This document shows positions 26,419 to 35,492 of a DNA stretch of 64,000 bases, in pieces. Origin of the DNA: Aureimonas sp. AU22 (GTDB lineage Bacteria > Pseudomonadota > Alphaproteobacteria > Rhizobiales > Rhizobiaceae); assembly GCF_001463745.1 (NCBI RefSeq), contig NZ_BBWJ01000014.1, positions 62,001 to 126,000 of the forward strand. Direction: 5' to 3'. The position numbers were made by a program, and so were the translations under genes. Below the pieces are notes generated by a model, which saw nothing but the letters and a program-made list of their open reading frames with translations, was not told the DNA's origin and did not search any database. How positions within the stretch are numbered: the first letter of the stretch is position 1; the number at the start of each line of letters is the position of its first letter.

Positions 26419-27855
26419 ATGAGCCAAGGTCTCGTCGGCGCGTCCTACATCGTCGCCTCCATCCTCTTCATCCTGTCGCTCGGCGGCTTGTCCAACCAGG
26501 AAAGCGCCAAGCGCGCCGTCTGGTACGGCATCGTCGGCATGGCGCTCGCCGTCTTCGCAACGATCACGGGCCCGGCGCTCGATGCCCTGTGGCTGATCGT
26601 GCCGCTCATCGTCGTCGGCGGGCTCATCGGCGGCTGGCTCGCCGGCCGCGTGCAGATGACGCAGATGCCCGAACTCGTCGCGGCGCTGCATTCGTTTGTC
26701 GGTCTCGCCGCCGTCTTCATCGGCTTCAACGCCGACCTCGAGGCGGCGCATGTCGCACGGGCGCTGGCCGAGGGGCGCGGTGAACTCCTCACCGGCTTTG
26801 CCGCGACGTTGGCGCTGAAGACGCCAGTCGAACTCGCCATCATGCGCGTCGAGGTGTTCCTCGGCGTCTTCATCGGCGCCGTGACCTTCACCGGCTCGGT
26901 GGTCGCCTATGGCAAGCTGTCCGGTCGTCTCGATTCGAAGGCGCTGGTGCTGCCGAACCGGCACGCGATCAACCTCGCGGGCGTCGTCGTCGCCCTGATC
27001 CTCGGCCTCCTCTACTTCAACGGGGCCGGCCTCTGGACGCTGATCCTCGTCGCGATCCTCGCCGGCGCGCTCGGCTGGCATCTCATCATGGCGATCGGCG
27101 GGGCGGACATGCCCGTCGTCGTGTCCATGCTGAACAGCTACTCCGGCTGGGCGGCGGCGGCGATCGGCTTCACGCTCGGCAACGATCTCCTGATCGTCAC
27201 CGGCGCGCTCGTCGGCTCGTCCGGCGCGATCCTGTCCTACATCATGTGCCGGGCGATGAACCGGAACTTCGTGTCCGTGATCCTCGGCGGTTGGGGCGGT
27301 GCGAGCGGTCCGGCGCAGGAGATCACCGGAGAGCAGGTGGCGATCGATACGGACGGCGTGGCGCAGGCGCTGGACGAGGCCGACAGCGTCGTCATCGTGC
27401 CGGGCTACGGCCTCGCGGTGGCGCAGGCGCAAAGCTCGATCTCGGAACTGACGCGCCGCCTGCGCGCCAAAGGCAAGACCGTGCGCTTCGCGATCCATCC
27501 GGTCGCCGGTCGCCTGCCGGGGCACATGAACGTGCTCCTCGCCGAGGCGAAGGTTCCCTACGACATCGTTCTGGAGATGGACGAGATCAACGAGGACCTT
27601 CCCCAGACGGACGTCGTAATCGTCATCGGCGCCAACGACATCGTCAATCCGGCGGCGGAAGAGGATCCCAACTCCCCGATCGCCGGCATGCCGGTGATCG
27701 AGGCGTGGAAGGCACGGCGCGTCATCGTGTCGAAGCGCGGGCAGGGCACCGGATACTCCGGCATCGAGAACCCGCTCTTCTACAAGGAGAACACGCGCAT
27801 GTTCTACGGCGACGCCAAGAAGTCCATCGACGAACTTCTCAAGCAGGTCGGCTGA
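26419..27855 (+). CDS. pntB: Proton-translocating NAD(P)+ transhydrogenase subunit beta
   Basis: A 478-residue PntB: N-terminal membrane domain (about 1-265, eight or more helices, including the polar His in [16 protein letters not shown]) and the C-terminal NADP(H)-binding domain III (about 290-475). Domain III motifs [33 protein letters not shown] and the C-terminal [18 protein letters not shown] are intact. It starts 13 bp after pntA with GAGGA upstream. A strong terminator follows at 27893. Confidence 0.97.
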   Translation: MSQGLVGASYIVASILFILSLGGLSNQESAKRAVWYGIVGMALAVFATITGPALDALWLIVPLIVVGGLIGGWLAGRVQMTQMPELVAALHSFVGLAAVFIGFNADLEAAHVARALAEGRGELLTGFAATLALKTPVELAIMRVEVFLGVFIGAVTFTGSVVAYGKLSGRLDSKALVLPNRHAINLAGVVVALILGLLYFNGAGLWTLILVAILAGALGWHLIMAIGGADMPVVVSMLNSYSGWAAAAIGFTLGNDLLIVTGALVGSSGAILSYIMCRAMNRNFVSVILGGWGGASGPAQEITGEQVAIDTDGVAQALDEADSVVIVPGYGLAVAQAQSSISELTRRLRAKGKTVRFAIHPVAGRLPGHMNVLLAEAKVPYDIVLEMDEINEDLPQTDVVIVIGANDIVNPAAEEDPNSPIAGMPVIEAWKARRVIVSKRGQGTGYSGIENPLFYKENTRMFYGDAKKSIDELLKQVG

Positions 27856-27892
27856 CGCCGCCCGGACGCAGAGCATTCCGAAGGGATTCGAG

Positions 27893-27924
27893 GGGCGGGA
27901 TGCAGCGATGCACCCGCCCTTTTT
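27893..27924 (+). terminator. Rho-independent terminator after pntB
   Basis: GGGCGGG at 27893-27899 pairs with CCCGCCC at 27913-27919; the loop contains an inner TGCA/TGCA pairing. A run of five T follows (27920-27924). It lies 38 bp after the pntB stop. Confidence 0.85.
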
Positions 27925-28030
27925 CCACTTGCTTCGTCCCGCAACTGTGCTCGGCAGAACAGCGGGGCTTGGCACGTCATTTTTTTACCTGTGACGTTAT
28001 AGGGTCCTCTCGTTTCGTGCATTGCATCGC

Positions 28031-30172
28031 ATGTTGGAGACGATGGAATCCCAACTCGACATGACCCTCGGGCCTTTCGAGCGACTCATGACCTTCACCG
28101 GCCATCAGTTCTCCCGCAGTTCCAGTTACGCGCGGAAGGTGCTTGGCGCCTCGCTCGTCGAGATCCATATCCTCGACGGCGACCGGCTTCGGCCGATCGC
28201 GACGGCCGGGCGTGCGACGGGACAGGGTGGATCGGCGCAGGCGCTGCTGCCCGCGCTGAGGAAGGCGCGCGATGTCCTGATCCGCCCGCTGGAGACGACG
28301 GGCCGCCGACCCGGTTCGGCGATGACCGGCGCATACCTGCCACTCCGACAGGCCGACGGCACGCTCATCGGCTGCTACAGCGTCGTCCTTTCCGCACGGC
28401 GCGGCCCGTTCGGTGCGGCGGAGCGCCGGACGATGCGCGAGCTTGCCGAACTCTGCGCCATGCAGATCGAGTTGGCCCAAATGGCCGCGCCGGCACCGAG
28501 CGATGGCTCCGAGGGCATCGCGTCCGCTTCGCCGGACGGCATCGTCGTCGCCGACGCGCACAATACGATCCTCGCCTGGAATGCAGGCGCTGAACGCCTG
28601 TTCGGCTACACCGCACGCGAGGCGATCGGCCGATCACTGGACATCATCGTTCCCCCCGACGCGCGCTCGGCTCATCGCAACGGGCTGGCACGGGTCGCAG
28701 GTGACGGCGCGCCGCATCTGATCGGACGATCGGTCGATCTCCCTGCCATGCGCAAGGATGGCGCCGAGATCCTGATCGAGCTGTCGCTGTCGCAATGGCT
28801 GGAAGGCGGCCAGCGCCGGTTCGGCGCGATCATGCGCGACATCAGCGAGCGCCAGCGCATGGAAGAGCGCCTCCGCAGCGCCGCGATGGTCGATCATCTG
28901 ACCGGGCTACCCAACCGCGCGAGCCTCGATCGCCGGCTTGCCGAGCTTCTGGAGGCGAAGCGGCATCTGACCCTTCTCCTGATCGATCTCGACGGCTTCA
29001 AGGAGGTCAACGATACGCTCGGCCACCTCGCCGGCGACATGGTCCTTGCCGAAGTCGCCCGCCGCCTGCGCGCGCATACCCGTCCGGGACACTTCCTGGC
29101 GCGCATGAGCGGCGACGAGTTCGTGGTCCTGATGGAGGACGTGGCCAATCCCATGGAAGGGGAGTGGCTCGGCGAGACGCTGATCGACGCCATTGAGGAG
29201 GCGATCACGGTCGACGACGCGATGGTCAGCATCAGCGCCAGCATCGGGATCGCGTGCGCGGGCGGCGACGAGACGCCCGAAGCGCTGATCGGCGACGCGG
29301 ATCTTGCGCTCTACAAGGCCAAACGCGGGGGACGGGGGCGCACCCAACTCTTTACGCCGGACCTTCGCCTGCGCGTCGTGGAAAAGGGTCTGGCCCGGGC
29401 CGAACTCGCCACGGCGTGGGAGAACAAGCAGTTCGAGCTCTACTACCAGCCGCAGGTCACCCTGCGCGATGGCAAGCTGTGCGGGGCGGAGGCGCTTCTG
29501 CGCTGGGTCCATCCCGTGCGCGGCGTCCTGCCGCCCAGCGCCTTCCTCCCGCTTCTGGAAACCGATGCCCTGGCCATTCCGGTCGGCGGCTGGATCATCG
29601 ACGAAGCCTGCCGGCAGACGGCGGAGTGGCGAGCGTCCGTGTTTCCAGGCTTCCGCGTGGCGGTCAATCTCTTCTCGTTGCAGTTCAAGTCGGGCGACCT
29701 CGTCGGCGAGATCGAGCGCGCCCTGAAACGGCACGGCCTACCCCCCGACGCGCTGGAACTCGAGATTACCGAGAACACGATCCTGTCGTCGGACGAGCGG
29801 ATCCTGAAGCAGCTCACGCGGCTTCGCGATCTCGGCGTCGGTCTCGCCTTCGACGACTTCGGCACGGGCTTCGCGTCGCTCAGCATGCTGCGTCACTACC
29901 CCGTCACCAAGATCAAGATCGACCGTTCCTTCGTCAGCGGCGCCGACGTGTGCGACAAGGATCGGTCGATCACGCAAGCGCTGGTTCACATGGCCCACGG
30001 TCTCGACATCGAAGTGATTGCCGAAGGTATCGAGACGATGGAGCATCACGCGCTGATGCGCGCGCAGGGGTGCGGCATGGGGCAGGGCTATCTGTACAGC
30101 CGGCCGGTTTCAGCCCGCACCTTCCGCGCGCTCAGCTGCTATGGCGGCGGAGAGCAGCGGGCGGCGGGCTGA
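28031..30172 (+). CDS. GAF-PAS-GGDEF-EAL cyclic-di-GMP signalling protein
   Basis: A 713-residue cytosolic protein without membrane helices. In order: a GAF-like domain (about 20-150), a PAS domain (about 160-280, with LAWNAGAERLFGYTAREAIGR), a diguanylate cyclase domain (about 285-445) and an EAL phosphodiesterase domain (about 455-705). The cyclase signature is SGDEF at about residues 360-364, a variant that can be active. The EAL motif (GAEALLRW, Glu487) and the downstream DDFGTGFASL and IKIDRSFV segments are intact, so it can probably hydrolyse c-di-GMP. I use the ATG at 28031; a TTG is nine bases earlier. Its stop overlaps the convergent MocR gene by 34 bp. Confidence 0.93.
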   Translation: MLETMESQLDMTLGPFERLMTFTGHQFSRSSSYARKVLGASLVEIHILDGDRLRPIATAGRATGQGGSAQALLPALRKARDVLIRPLETTGRRPGSAMTGAYLPLRQADGTLIGCYSVVLSARRGPFGAAERRTMRELAELCAMQIELAQMAAPAPSDGSEGIASASPDGIVVADAHNTILAWNAGAERLFGYTAREAIGRSLDIIVPPDARSAHRNGLARVAGDGAPHLIGRSVDLPAMRKDGAEILIELSLSQWLEGGQRRFGAIMRDISERQRMEERLRSAAMVDHLTGLPNRASLDRRLAELLEAKRHLTLLLIDLDGFKEVNDTLGHLAGDMVLAEVARRLRAHTRPGHFLARMSGDEFVVLMEDVANPMEGEWLGETLIDAIEEAITVDDAMVSISASIGIACAGGDETPEALIGDADLALYKAKRGGRGRTQLFTPDLRLRVVEKGLARAELATAWENKQFELYYQPQVTLRDGKLCGAEALLRWVHPVRGVLPPSAFLPLLETDALAIPVGGWIIDEACRQTAEWRASVFPGFRVAVNLFSLQFKSGDLVGEIERALKRHGLPPDALELEITENTILSSDERILKQLTRLRDLGVGLAFDDFGTGFASLSMLRHYPVTKIKIDRSFVSGADVCDKDRSITQALVHMAHGLDIEVIAEGIETMEHHALMRAQGCGMGQGYLYSRPVSARTFRALSCYGGGEQRAAG

Positions 30173-31560
30173 CCCGACGCGGCGGGCGGCGCAAGGCCGC
30201 TCGCCAAAGCGCTCCACACCCGCTCGTCCGACATCTGGGCGACGTTGAACCGCATGAACGTCCCGGCACCGTGCGACGGACTGAACACGTCGCCGGGCGC
30301 CAGAACAACGCCGTCCTCCAGCGCGCGTCGCGCCAGCGCCGCCGCGTCCCGCCCTTCGGGAAGCTCGCACCAGAGATTGAAGCCGCCGCGCGGCACCGTC
30401 CACAGCGTGAATCCGAGAGCTTCCAGCCGTTCGCCGACATCGCGGCGCGCCTGCGACAGCCGGCGGCGCAGCGCGTCCATGTGGCGCCGATAGCCCCCCT
30501 CGGACAGGAGCTCATGCACGATCGCGGCGCCGAGCGGCCCGGCGGCCGAGAAGCTCGTCGCGATCTGGAGATCCCGCAACGCTTCGATCCAGTCCGGCCG
30601 GGCGGCGATGAACCCGCAGCGAACCGATGCCGACAGCGTCTTGGAAAAGGAGCCGATCCGCAGCACGCGCTCCAGCCCGTCGAGTGCGGCCAGACGGGGC
30701 GAGGGTTCTGGCTCGAAATCGGAGAAGATCTCGTCCTCGACGATCGTCATCTCGTGCTGCGAGGCGGCGGCCAGGATGCGGTGCGCGACAGCGGGGGACA
30801 GGCTCGCCCCTGTCGGATTGTGGATCGCGGAATTGGTCACGTAGAGGCGCGGGCGATGCTGGGCTGCGAGTTCGGTGAACCGCGCGGCGTCCGGCCCCGC
30901 GGGCGTCATCGGTACGCCTGCGACCGCGACGCGGTGCGCGGCGAGAAGGGCGCGGAAATTGAAGTAGCAGGGGTCGTCCACCAACACGGTGTCGCCGGGT
31001 CGCAGGAGCAGGCGGCATACGAGGTCCAGCCCCTGCGTGCCCGACGCGGTGAGGAGGATGGCGTCGGGGCCGATGTCGAGCCCTTCGCCCGCGAACTGCC
31101 GCGCGAGGAGGCGGCGGAGCGGGAGCGATCCGTGCGACGAGCCGTAGTCGGTGAGCGTCGCCTCGTCCGCGCGCGCCGCCTTCCGCAGGGCGCGGCGGAT
31201 CGCATCCGTCGGAAGCCACTCGGGCGGCAGCCAGCCGCAACCGGGCTTGGAAGCGCCGGGATCGGCGTCCAGCGCCTGGCGCGAGACCCAGAACGGGTCG
31301 ATCGCCCGCTCGGCGTGGCCGGATGAAGCGGGAAGCGGCAGAGGCGCGGCGGTTCTGGCGACGAAGACACCCGATCCCGGGCGTGCCCGCACCAGTCCTT
31401 CGGCCGCGAGCCTCTCGTAGGCTTCGACCACCGTTGAGGGCGAGACGCCGAGACTGGCGGCCAATCCCCGGATGGAGGGGAGCCTGTCCCCGGCGACGAG
31501 CGCGCGCGCGGCGATGCGGCCGCGGATCGCCTCCACCACGGTGTTCGTGCGGCTGCCCAT
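30139..31560 (-). CDS. MocR/PdxR-type regulator (GntR-aminotransferase fusion)
   Basis: A 473-residue protein started at MGSRTNTVVEAIRG (ATG 31558-31560). The N-terminal GntR winged helix (about 5-75) contains LAASLGVSPSTVVEAYERL. The large C-terminal domain is a fold-type I PLP aminotransferase; the PLP lysine is in RIGSFSKTLSASVRCGF, with Asp in VEDEIFSDFE and N-P-T-G in IHNPTGASL. MocR proteins use the PLP domain as a sensor, often of PLP, GABA or amino acids. It is divergent from an EamA transporter over a region with an inverted repeat and is its likely regulator. Confidence 0.92.
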   Translation of the reverse strand: MGSRTNTVVEAIRGRIAARALVAGDRLPSIRGLAASLGVSPSTVVEAYERLAAEGLVRARPGSGVFVARTAAPLPLPASSGHAERAIDPFWVSRQALDADPGASKPGCGWLPPEWLPTDAIRRALRKAARADEATLTDYGSSHGSLPLRRLLARQFAGEGLDIGPDAILLTASGTQGLDLVCRLLLRPGDTVLVDDPCYFNFRALLAAHRVAVAGVPMTPAGPDAARFTELAAQHRPRLYVTNSAIHNPTGASLSPAVAHRILAAASQHEMTIVEDEIFSDFEPEPSPRLAALDGLERVLRIGSFSKTLSASVRCGFIAARPDWIEALRDLQIATSFSAAGPLGAAIVHELLSEGGYRRHMDALRRRLSQARRDVGERLEALGFTLWTVPRGGFNLWCELPEGRDAAALARRALEDGVVLAPGDVFSPSHGAGTFMRFNVAQMSDERVWSALASGLAPPAASGQPAARCSPPP

Positions 31561-31611
31561 CGCCTTCTTGTCCACTTTCCGAGCCCAGACCGTGTGGGCG
31601 GCCGAAGCCAT

Positions 31612-31639
31612 ACGGTTCGTCTCGATTGTATGGAACCGT
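31612..31639. promoter_or_regulatory. Inverted repeat operator candidate between mocR and eamA
   Basis: ACGGTTC at 31612-31618 and GAACCGT at 31633-31639 form a perfect 7-bp inverted repeat with a 14 bp spacer. A TACAAT hexamer (-10-like) for the mocR gene lies in the spacer on the minus strand (CATACAATCG). Position between two divergent genes supports a MocR operator. Confidence 0.55.
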
Positions 31640-31697
31640 GACTGGCTGCGCCAGGGGCGGGATCGTAGCGTTGCGCGACGCGACGGGAGGAATGATC

Positions 31698-32558
31698 ATG
31701 CGCAATTCGATGCGGGGCTGGGGCAGCGGGCTCATCGGAGTGATCATCTTCAGCGGTTCCCTGCCGGCGACGCGGGTGGCGGTCGGGGACTTCTCGCCCG
31801 TGTTCCTGACCTCGGCACGTGCCCTGATCGCCGCCGTCCTCGCCGCTCTCCTGCTCGGCTTCGGCGGCCGGCGCCGACCAAGCCGCGCCGATCTGCCGGC
31901 GCTTTTCGTCGTGGCGCTCGGGGTCGTCGTCGGCTTTCCCCTTCTGACGGCCCTGGCGCTCCAGCACGTCACGGCGGCGCATTCCATCGTGTTCATCGGC
32001 CTCCTGCCGCTGGCCACCGCCCTGTTCGGCGTCCTGCGCGGCGGCGAGCGGCCGAAGCCGGCCTTCTGGCTCTTCGCCGGCGTCGGCGCCGCGCTGGTGT
32101 CGGGATTCGCGCTGGCACAGGCCGGTGCCGCGTCGCTGCGCGGCGATCTCTTGATGGTTGCGGCGGTGCTGGTCTGCGGGCTCGGCTATGCGGAGGGAGC
32201 GCGGCTTTCGCGCAGGCTCGGCGGCTGGCAGGTCATCTCGTGGGCGCTGGTTCTGGCGCTGCCTTTCATGGGGGCACTCGCCTTCCTGACGGTTCCCACC
32301 GGCTGGGGCGCAATCGGGGCGCCGGCCTGGGCAGGCCTCGCCTATGTTTCGGTCTTCTCGATGCTCGTCGGCTTCGTGTTCTGGTACCGGGGCCTGGCGC
32401 TCGGCGGCATCGCCGGCGTCGGACAGCTGCAGCTCCTGCAGCCCTTCTTCGGTCTGGCGCTGGCCGCGTTGCTGCTCGGCGAGCCCGTCGCGCCCGCCAT
32501 GGTGGCGATCACGCTCGGCGTCGTCGCGTGCGTCGCGGGCGCGCGGCGCTTTGCCTGA
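31698..32558 (+). CDS. EamA-type DMT-superfamily transporter
   Basis: A 286-residue membrane protein with about ten helices in two EamA repeats. The start at 31698 lies seven bases after GGGAGG; an ATG two codons upstream is too close to it. Motifs include SGSLPATRVAVGDFSPVFLTSAR in repeat one, recognisable as the conserved substrate-facing helix, and QLQLLQPFFGLALAALLLGE in repeat two. It is divergent from a MocR regulator, a pairing known for YdcZ/EamA-like amino-acid or vitamin exporters. The substrate is unknown. Confidence 0.9.
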   Translation: MRNSMRGWGSGLIGVIIFSGSLPATRVAVGDFSPVFLTSARALIAAVLAALLLGFGGRRRPSRADLPALFVVALGVVVGFPLLTALALQHVTAAHSIVFIGLLPLATALFGVLRGGERPKPAFWLFAGVGAALVSGFALAQAGAASLRGDLLMVAAVLVCGLGYAEGARLSRRLGGWQVISWALVLALPFMGALAFLTVPTGWGAIGAPAWAGLAYVSVFSMLVGFVFWYRGLALGGIAGVGQLQLLQPFFGLALAALLLGEPVAPAMVAITLGVVACVAGARRFA

Positions 32559-32570
32559 GAGCGGTTGTCG

Positions 32571-32915
32571 TCAGCCGCCCGAGCGCCGGGTCGCGGGGGC
32601 ATCGGCCGAACCCGCGCGGTTGGCTGCCACGAGCACCCGCGCATCGGCGCGCTCGGCCGGGGCGAGCGCGAACGTCTCGATCGCCCAGCGTGCCGCGTCC
32701 GCCCGGTGATCGCCGTCGATGGCCCGCTCCAGATGCACGGTGCGCCCGTCGCGCGGGTCCAGACGATGGATCCCGGTCCACTCGCCATGGAACACCAGCC
32801 AGACCTCGCCCGGCCGCTTCGCGAAGCCCGTACCGGGATGGCGCGACAGACCGAGATAGCGGCGCTCGACGCCGGCTCCGGCGAGCGGATGCTGATGGGA
32901 AGGCTGGAACGGCAT
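32571..32915 (-). CDS. Small hypothetical protein
   Basis: A 114-residue protein. The ATG at 32913-32915 has GGAG six bases upstream. The middle reads GEVWLVFHGEWTGIHRLDP followed by a basic/acidic stretch, which looks like a folded domain rather than chance. The C-terminus is Ala/Arg-rich and probably disordered. No signal peptide or membrane segment. No family recognised. It is convergent with the eamA gene (12 bp apart). Confidence 0.55.
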   Translation of the reverse strand: MPFQPSHQHPLAGAGVERRYLGLSRHPGTGFAKRPGEVWLVFHGEWTGIHRLDPRDGRTVHLERAIDGDHRADAARWAIETFALAPAERADARVLVAANRAGSADAPATRRSGG

Positions 32916-33033
32916 GCAGGACTCCGCCGACTGTCGCGGGACCGATGCGCAAGATATGGCGGGGCTCCGTTTGGTTGCCGGTGCGGCCACATCCCCCTTG
33001 CGGAGCGCCACCTTGCCCGGACGGCAGGTTGGC

Positions 33034-33051
33034 GTTGGACATCGGTCCAAC
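33034..33051. promoter_or_regulatory. Palindrome GTTGGAC-N4-GTCCAAC upstream of TIM-barrel gene
   Basis: GTTGGACATCGGTCCAAC is a perfect 7+7 inverted repeat with a 4 bp spacer, sitting 131 bp before the next start codon. The shape is that of an operator for a dimeric TetR- or GntR-like protein. No regulator gene is adjacent. Confidence 0.5.
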
Positions 33052-33182
33052 TCTTGATGCTGTCGGAGAGCTATCATCCCGCAGCCCGAAACACAACCGT
33101 CGGCTTGCCGCGTCCGAGGCTTGACCGGGATGCGCGGTTGGTCAGACTGCGCCCCGTTCGTGGCAGGAGAGGCAAGGCGACC

Positions 33183-33998
33183 ATGACAAATCTCAGGATC
33201 GGCTGTCAGACCTATACGTGGGAGATGCTGGGCGATCGCTTCGCCGGTGGGCCGGACGATCTTCTCGATGCGATCGCGGCCGGCGGCTACGAGGGGATCG
33301 AGATCACCGACGCGATGATCGGCGCCTATAGCGGCGCACCGGAGGCCTTCGCGCGGGCCCTCGAGGCGCGCGGACTGACGCTTGCGGCCCTCGCGATCGC
33401 ATCGCGCAGCGGCTTCACCGAGGCGGGCGAGGTCGAGGCCGATGTCGAGACGGCGCGTCGCTGGATCGATTTCCTCGCCCGCTTTCCGGATGCGGTCCTG
33501 TCCATGGGCTCGGCCACCGTCATGTCGGACGGGCCGAGGGAAGCCAAGTTCCGCGTCGCCGCCGAGGTCTACAACCGCGCCGCCGCGCTGGGCAAGGCGA
33601 TGGGCGTCGGGGTCGCGGTGCATCCGAGCTCGCACCACGACACGCTTCTCTTCAGCCGCTCCGACTACGACGCGCTCTTCGCGCTCCTCGATGGCGAGAC
33701 GGTCGGCTGGGTGCCGGACACCGGTCACATCCTGCGCGGGCGGATGGACATCATCGACACGCTGCGGACCCACGGCGCGCGCATCCGATACCTTCACCTG
33801 AAGGACGTCGATGCATCAGGCATATGGGCAATGCTGGGGCAGGGGGTCTGCGACGTCTCGGCGGTCGTCGCGTCAGCGAGCAGCGCGCCGCGCTTCAACG
33901 GTTGGGTGGTGCTGGAGGAGGAATCCGAAGAAGCCGGCGCAGATCCGGCCAAGGCCGTGCGCACCAACCGCGAGACCATACGGCGGCTCCTCGCCTGA
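33183..33998 (+). CDS. Sugar phosphate isomerase/epimerase family (IolE-like TIM barrel)
   Basis: A 271-residue TIM-barrel protein of the AP endonuclease 2/xylose isomerase-like family. Typical segments are IGCQTYTWEMLG at the N-terminus, GGYEGIEITDAMIG, VAVHPSSHHDTLL, VGWVPDTGHILRGRMD (metal-binding Asp/His) and YLHLKDVD. The pattern resembles inosose dehydratase (IolE) and related 2-keto-myo-inositol enzymes. The iolG-like gene is in the same window but not adjacent. The exact substrate cannot be told. Confidence 0.8.
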   Translation: MTNLRIGCQTYTWEMLGDRFAGGPDDLLDAIAAGGYEGIEITDAMIGAYSGAPEAFARALEARGLTLAALAIASRSGFTEAGEVEADVETARRWIDFLARFPDAVLSMGSATVMSDGPREAKFRVAAEVYNRAAALGKAMGVGVAVHPSSHHDTLLFSRSDYDALFALLDGETVGWVPDTGHILRGRMDIIDTLRTHGARIRYLHLKDVDASGIWAMLGQGVCDVSAVVASASSAPRFNGWVVLEEESEEAGADPAKAVRTNRETIRRLLA

Positions 33999-34135
33999 GA
34001 GTGTGCAGCGGAGGCTTTCCTGCCGAAGTGTTGACCCCGGCCGCCTTGCTGCCGCCATGCCCATGGCCTAACCAGCGGCTCACCCTTTTGACGGTGTCGC
34101 CGCGTCCGGCGCGCCTCGCCTCGGACGCTTCGTCG

Positions 34136-34540
34136 ATGACCGAACGATCGCCTTCCACCAGCTTTCCCCCGCCCAAGCTGCGGGGTGTGGAGCATGTGTT
34201 CGCTGCCGCGGGCTATTCGATCAACGGCGGCAGGCGGCTCCTGCGCGAACCTGCGTTCCGGCACGAAATCCTGTTCGGCCTCGTGCTGGTTCTCGTGCTG
34301 GCGCTGCATGGAGCCTCGGCCGCCGCGTTCCTCATCCAGCTGGTGCTGCTGGCGATCCTCGGCGCGATCGAGGCCGTCAACACGGCGATCGAACTCATCG
34401 TCGATCGCGTGTCGCCGGAGTTCTCGTCCTTCGCCAAGCACGCAAAGGATCTCGGCTCCTTCGCGGTGTTCTGCCTGCTGGTCGCCAACGCCGCCTTCTG
34501 CGCGGCGGTCGTCCTCAAGGATTCGACGTCGTTTCTCTGA
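34136..34540 (+). CDS. dgkA: Diacylglycerol kinase, DgkA
   Basis: A 134-residue membrane enzyme with three helices. The DgkA signature EAVNTAIELIVDRVSPEF and AKDLGSFAVFCLLV match the E. coli pattern (E-A-x-N-T-A-I-E, A-K-D-x-G-S) including the catalytic Glu. It phosphorylates diacylglycerol to phosphatidic acid, recycling lipid from periplasmic glucan synthesis. Start at the ATG at 34136. Its 3' end overlaps the convergent DUF2256 gene by 26 bp. Confidence 0.93.
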   Translation: MTERSPSTSFPPPKLRGVEHVFAAAGYSINGGRRLLREPAFRHEILFGLVLVLVLALHGASAAAFLIQLVLLAILGAIEAVNTAIELIVDRVSPEFSSFAKHAKDLGSFAVFCLLVANAAFCAAVVLKDSTSFL

Positions 34541-34700
34541 GATCCGTTGCGCGTGCGCGCTTCGCCTCGGCGCGGCAGCGGTCGGAGCAGTAGAGCACCT
34601 CGTCCCAGGTTCGCGCCCAGGCCTTGCGCCAGACCATAGGGCGGCCGCAGTTTCGGCAGGGCTTTTCCGGCAGGTCGGCCTTGCGGCGCATCTTCGCCAT
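34515..34700 (-). CDS. DUF2256 zinc-ribbon-like small protein
   Basis: A 61-residue protein started at the ATG at 34698-34700 (GAGG six bases upstream). It matches DUF2256: KPCRNCGRPMVWRKAWARTW followed by DEVLYCSDRCR, four Cys in CxxC...CxxxC spacing that can bind zinc. The function is unknown. As I recall, DUF2256 genes often lie near photolyase/cryptochrome genes, and one is present about 0.8 kb away here. Confidence 0.88.
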   Translation of the reverse strand: MAKMRRKADLPEKPCRNCGRPMVWRKAWARTWDEVLYCSDRCRAEAKRARATDLRETTSNP

Positions 34701-34795
34701 GCGTTGCCTCATGCTGTCTGGGACGAGGGAACCCCGGCGGCGGATACCCGGTTCCGGCCTTCTGAACCGGCACGCCGGAATGTCGGAGGGACCTG

Positions 34796-35488
34796 ATGCT
34801 GCCATCGCTTCCAGACGGGTATCGCGCCATCGTCTTCGGCGCCAGCGGGGGCATCGGAGGCGCGGTCGTGAGCGCGCTGGAGAAGGACCCGCGATGCGCC
34901 GGCGTCACCGGCCTGTCGCGGGGCGACGGGTTCGATCTCGAGGACGAGGCCTCCATCGCGGCGGCGGCCGGGCGCCTCGACGGCCGGGAGTTCGAACTCC
35001 TCTTCGACGCGACGGGCGCTCTCGTGATCGACGGCCGAGGCCCGGAGAAGGCGCTCCGTGCGCTCGATCCGGCTGTCATGGCGCGCCAGTTCGCCGTCAA
35101 CGCCATCGGTCCGGCGCTGATCCTCAAGCATTTCGTGCCGCTCCTGCCCCGCGGCCGCCGCGCGCTCTTTGCGACCTTGAGCGCGCGGGTCGGCTCCATC
35201 GGCGACAACCATCTCGGAGGCTGGATCTCCTATCGCGCGGCCAAGGCGGCGCTGAACCAGATCGTGCGCACCGCGGCCGTGGAAGTCGCGCGCACGCGGC
35301 CCGACGCGGTGCTGGCCGCGCTTCACCCCGGCACCGTCGCCACGCGGCTGTCCGATCCTTTCGCCGGCAGCCGCGACCGACTGACGCCGGATGCCTCGGC
35401 CGCTGCGCTGCTCGCGGTCCTCGACGGCTTGGCGGCGGAACGAAGCGGCTGCTTCCTGGCCTATGACGGACGACCGATCGAATGGTGA
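34796..35488 (+). CDS. CsgA/C-factor-type SDR-family oxidoreductase
   Basis: A 230-residue short-chain dehydrogenase of the cell-cell signalling C-factor (CsgA) group. The cofactor loop is FGASGGIGGAVV and the active site is YRAAK (YxxxK) in GWISYRAAKAALNQ. The NNAG motif is replaced by DATGAL, typical of this group. The end AYDGRPIEW is also family-like. It lies between DUF2256 and a class II photolyase gene, on the opposite strand to both; the photolyase gene is convergent with a 4 bp gap. Confidence 0.87.
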   Translation: MLPSLPDGYRAIVFGASGGIGGAVVSALEKDPRCAGVTGLSRGDGFDLEDEASIAAAAGRLDGREFELLFDATGALVIDGRGPEKALRALDPAVMARQFAVNAIGPALILKHFVPLLPRGRRALFATLSARVGSIGDNHLGGWISYRAAKAALNQIVRTAAVEVARTRPDAVLAALHPGTVATRLSDPFAGSRDRLTPDASAAALLAVLDGLAAERSGCFLAYDGRPIEW

Positions 35489-35492
35489 GGGC

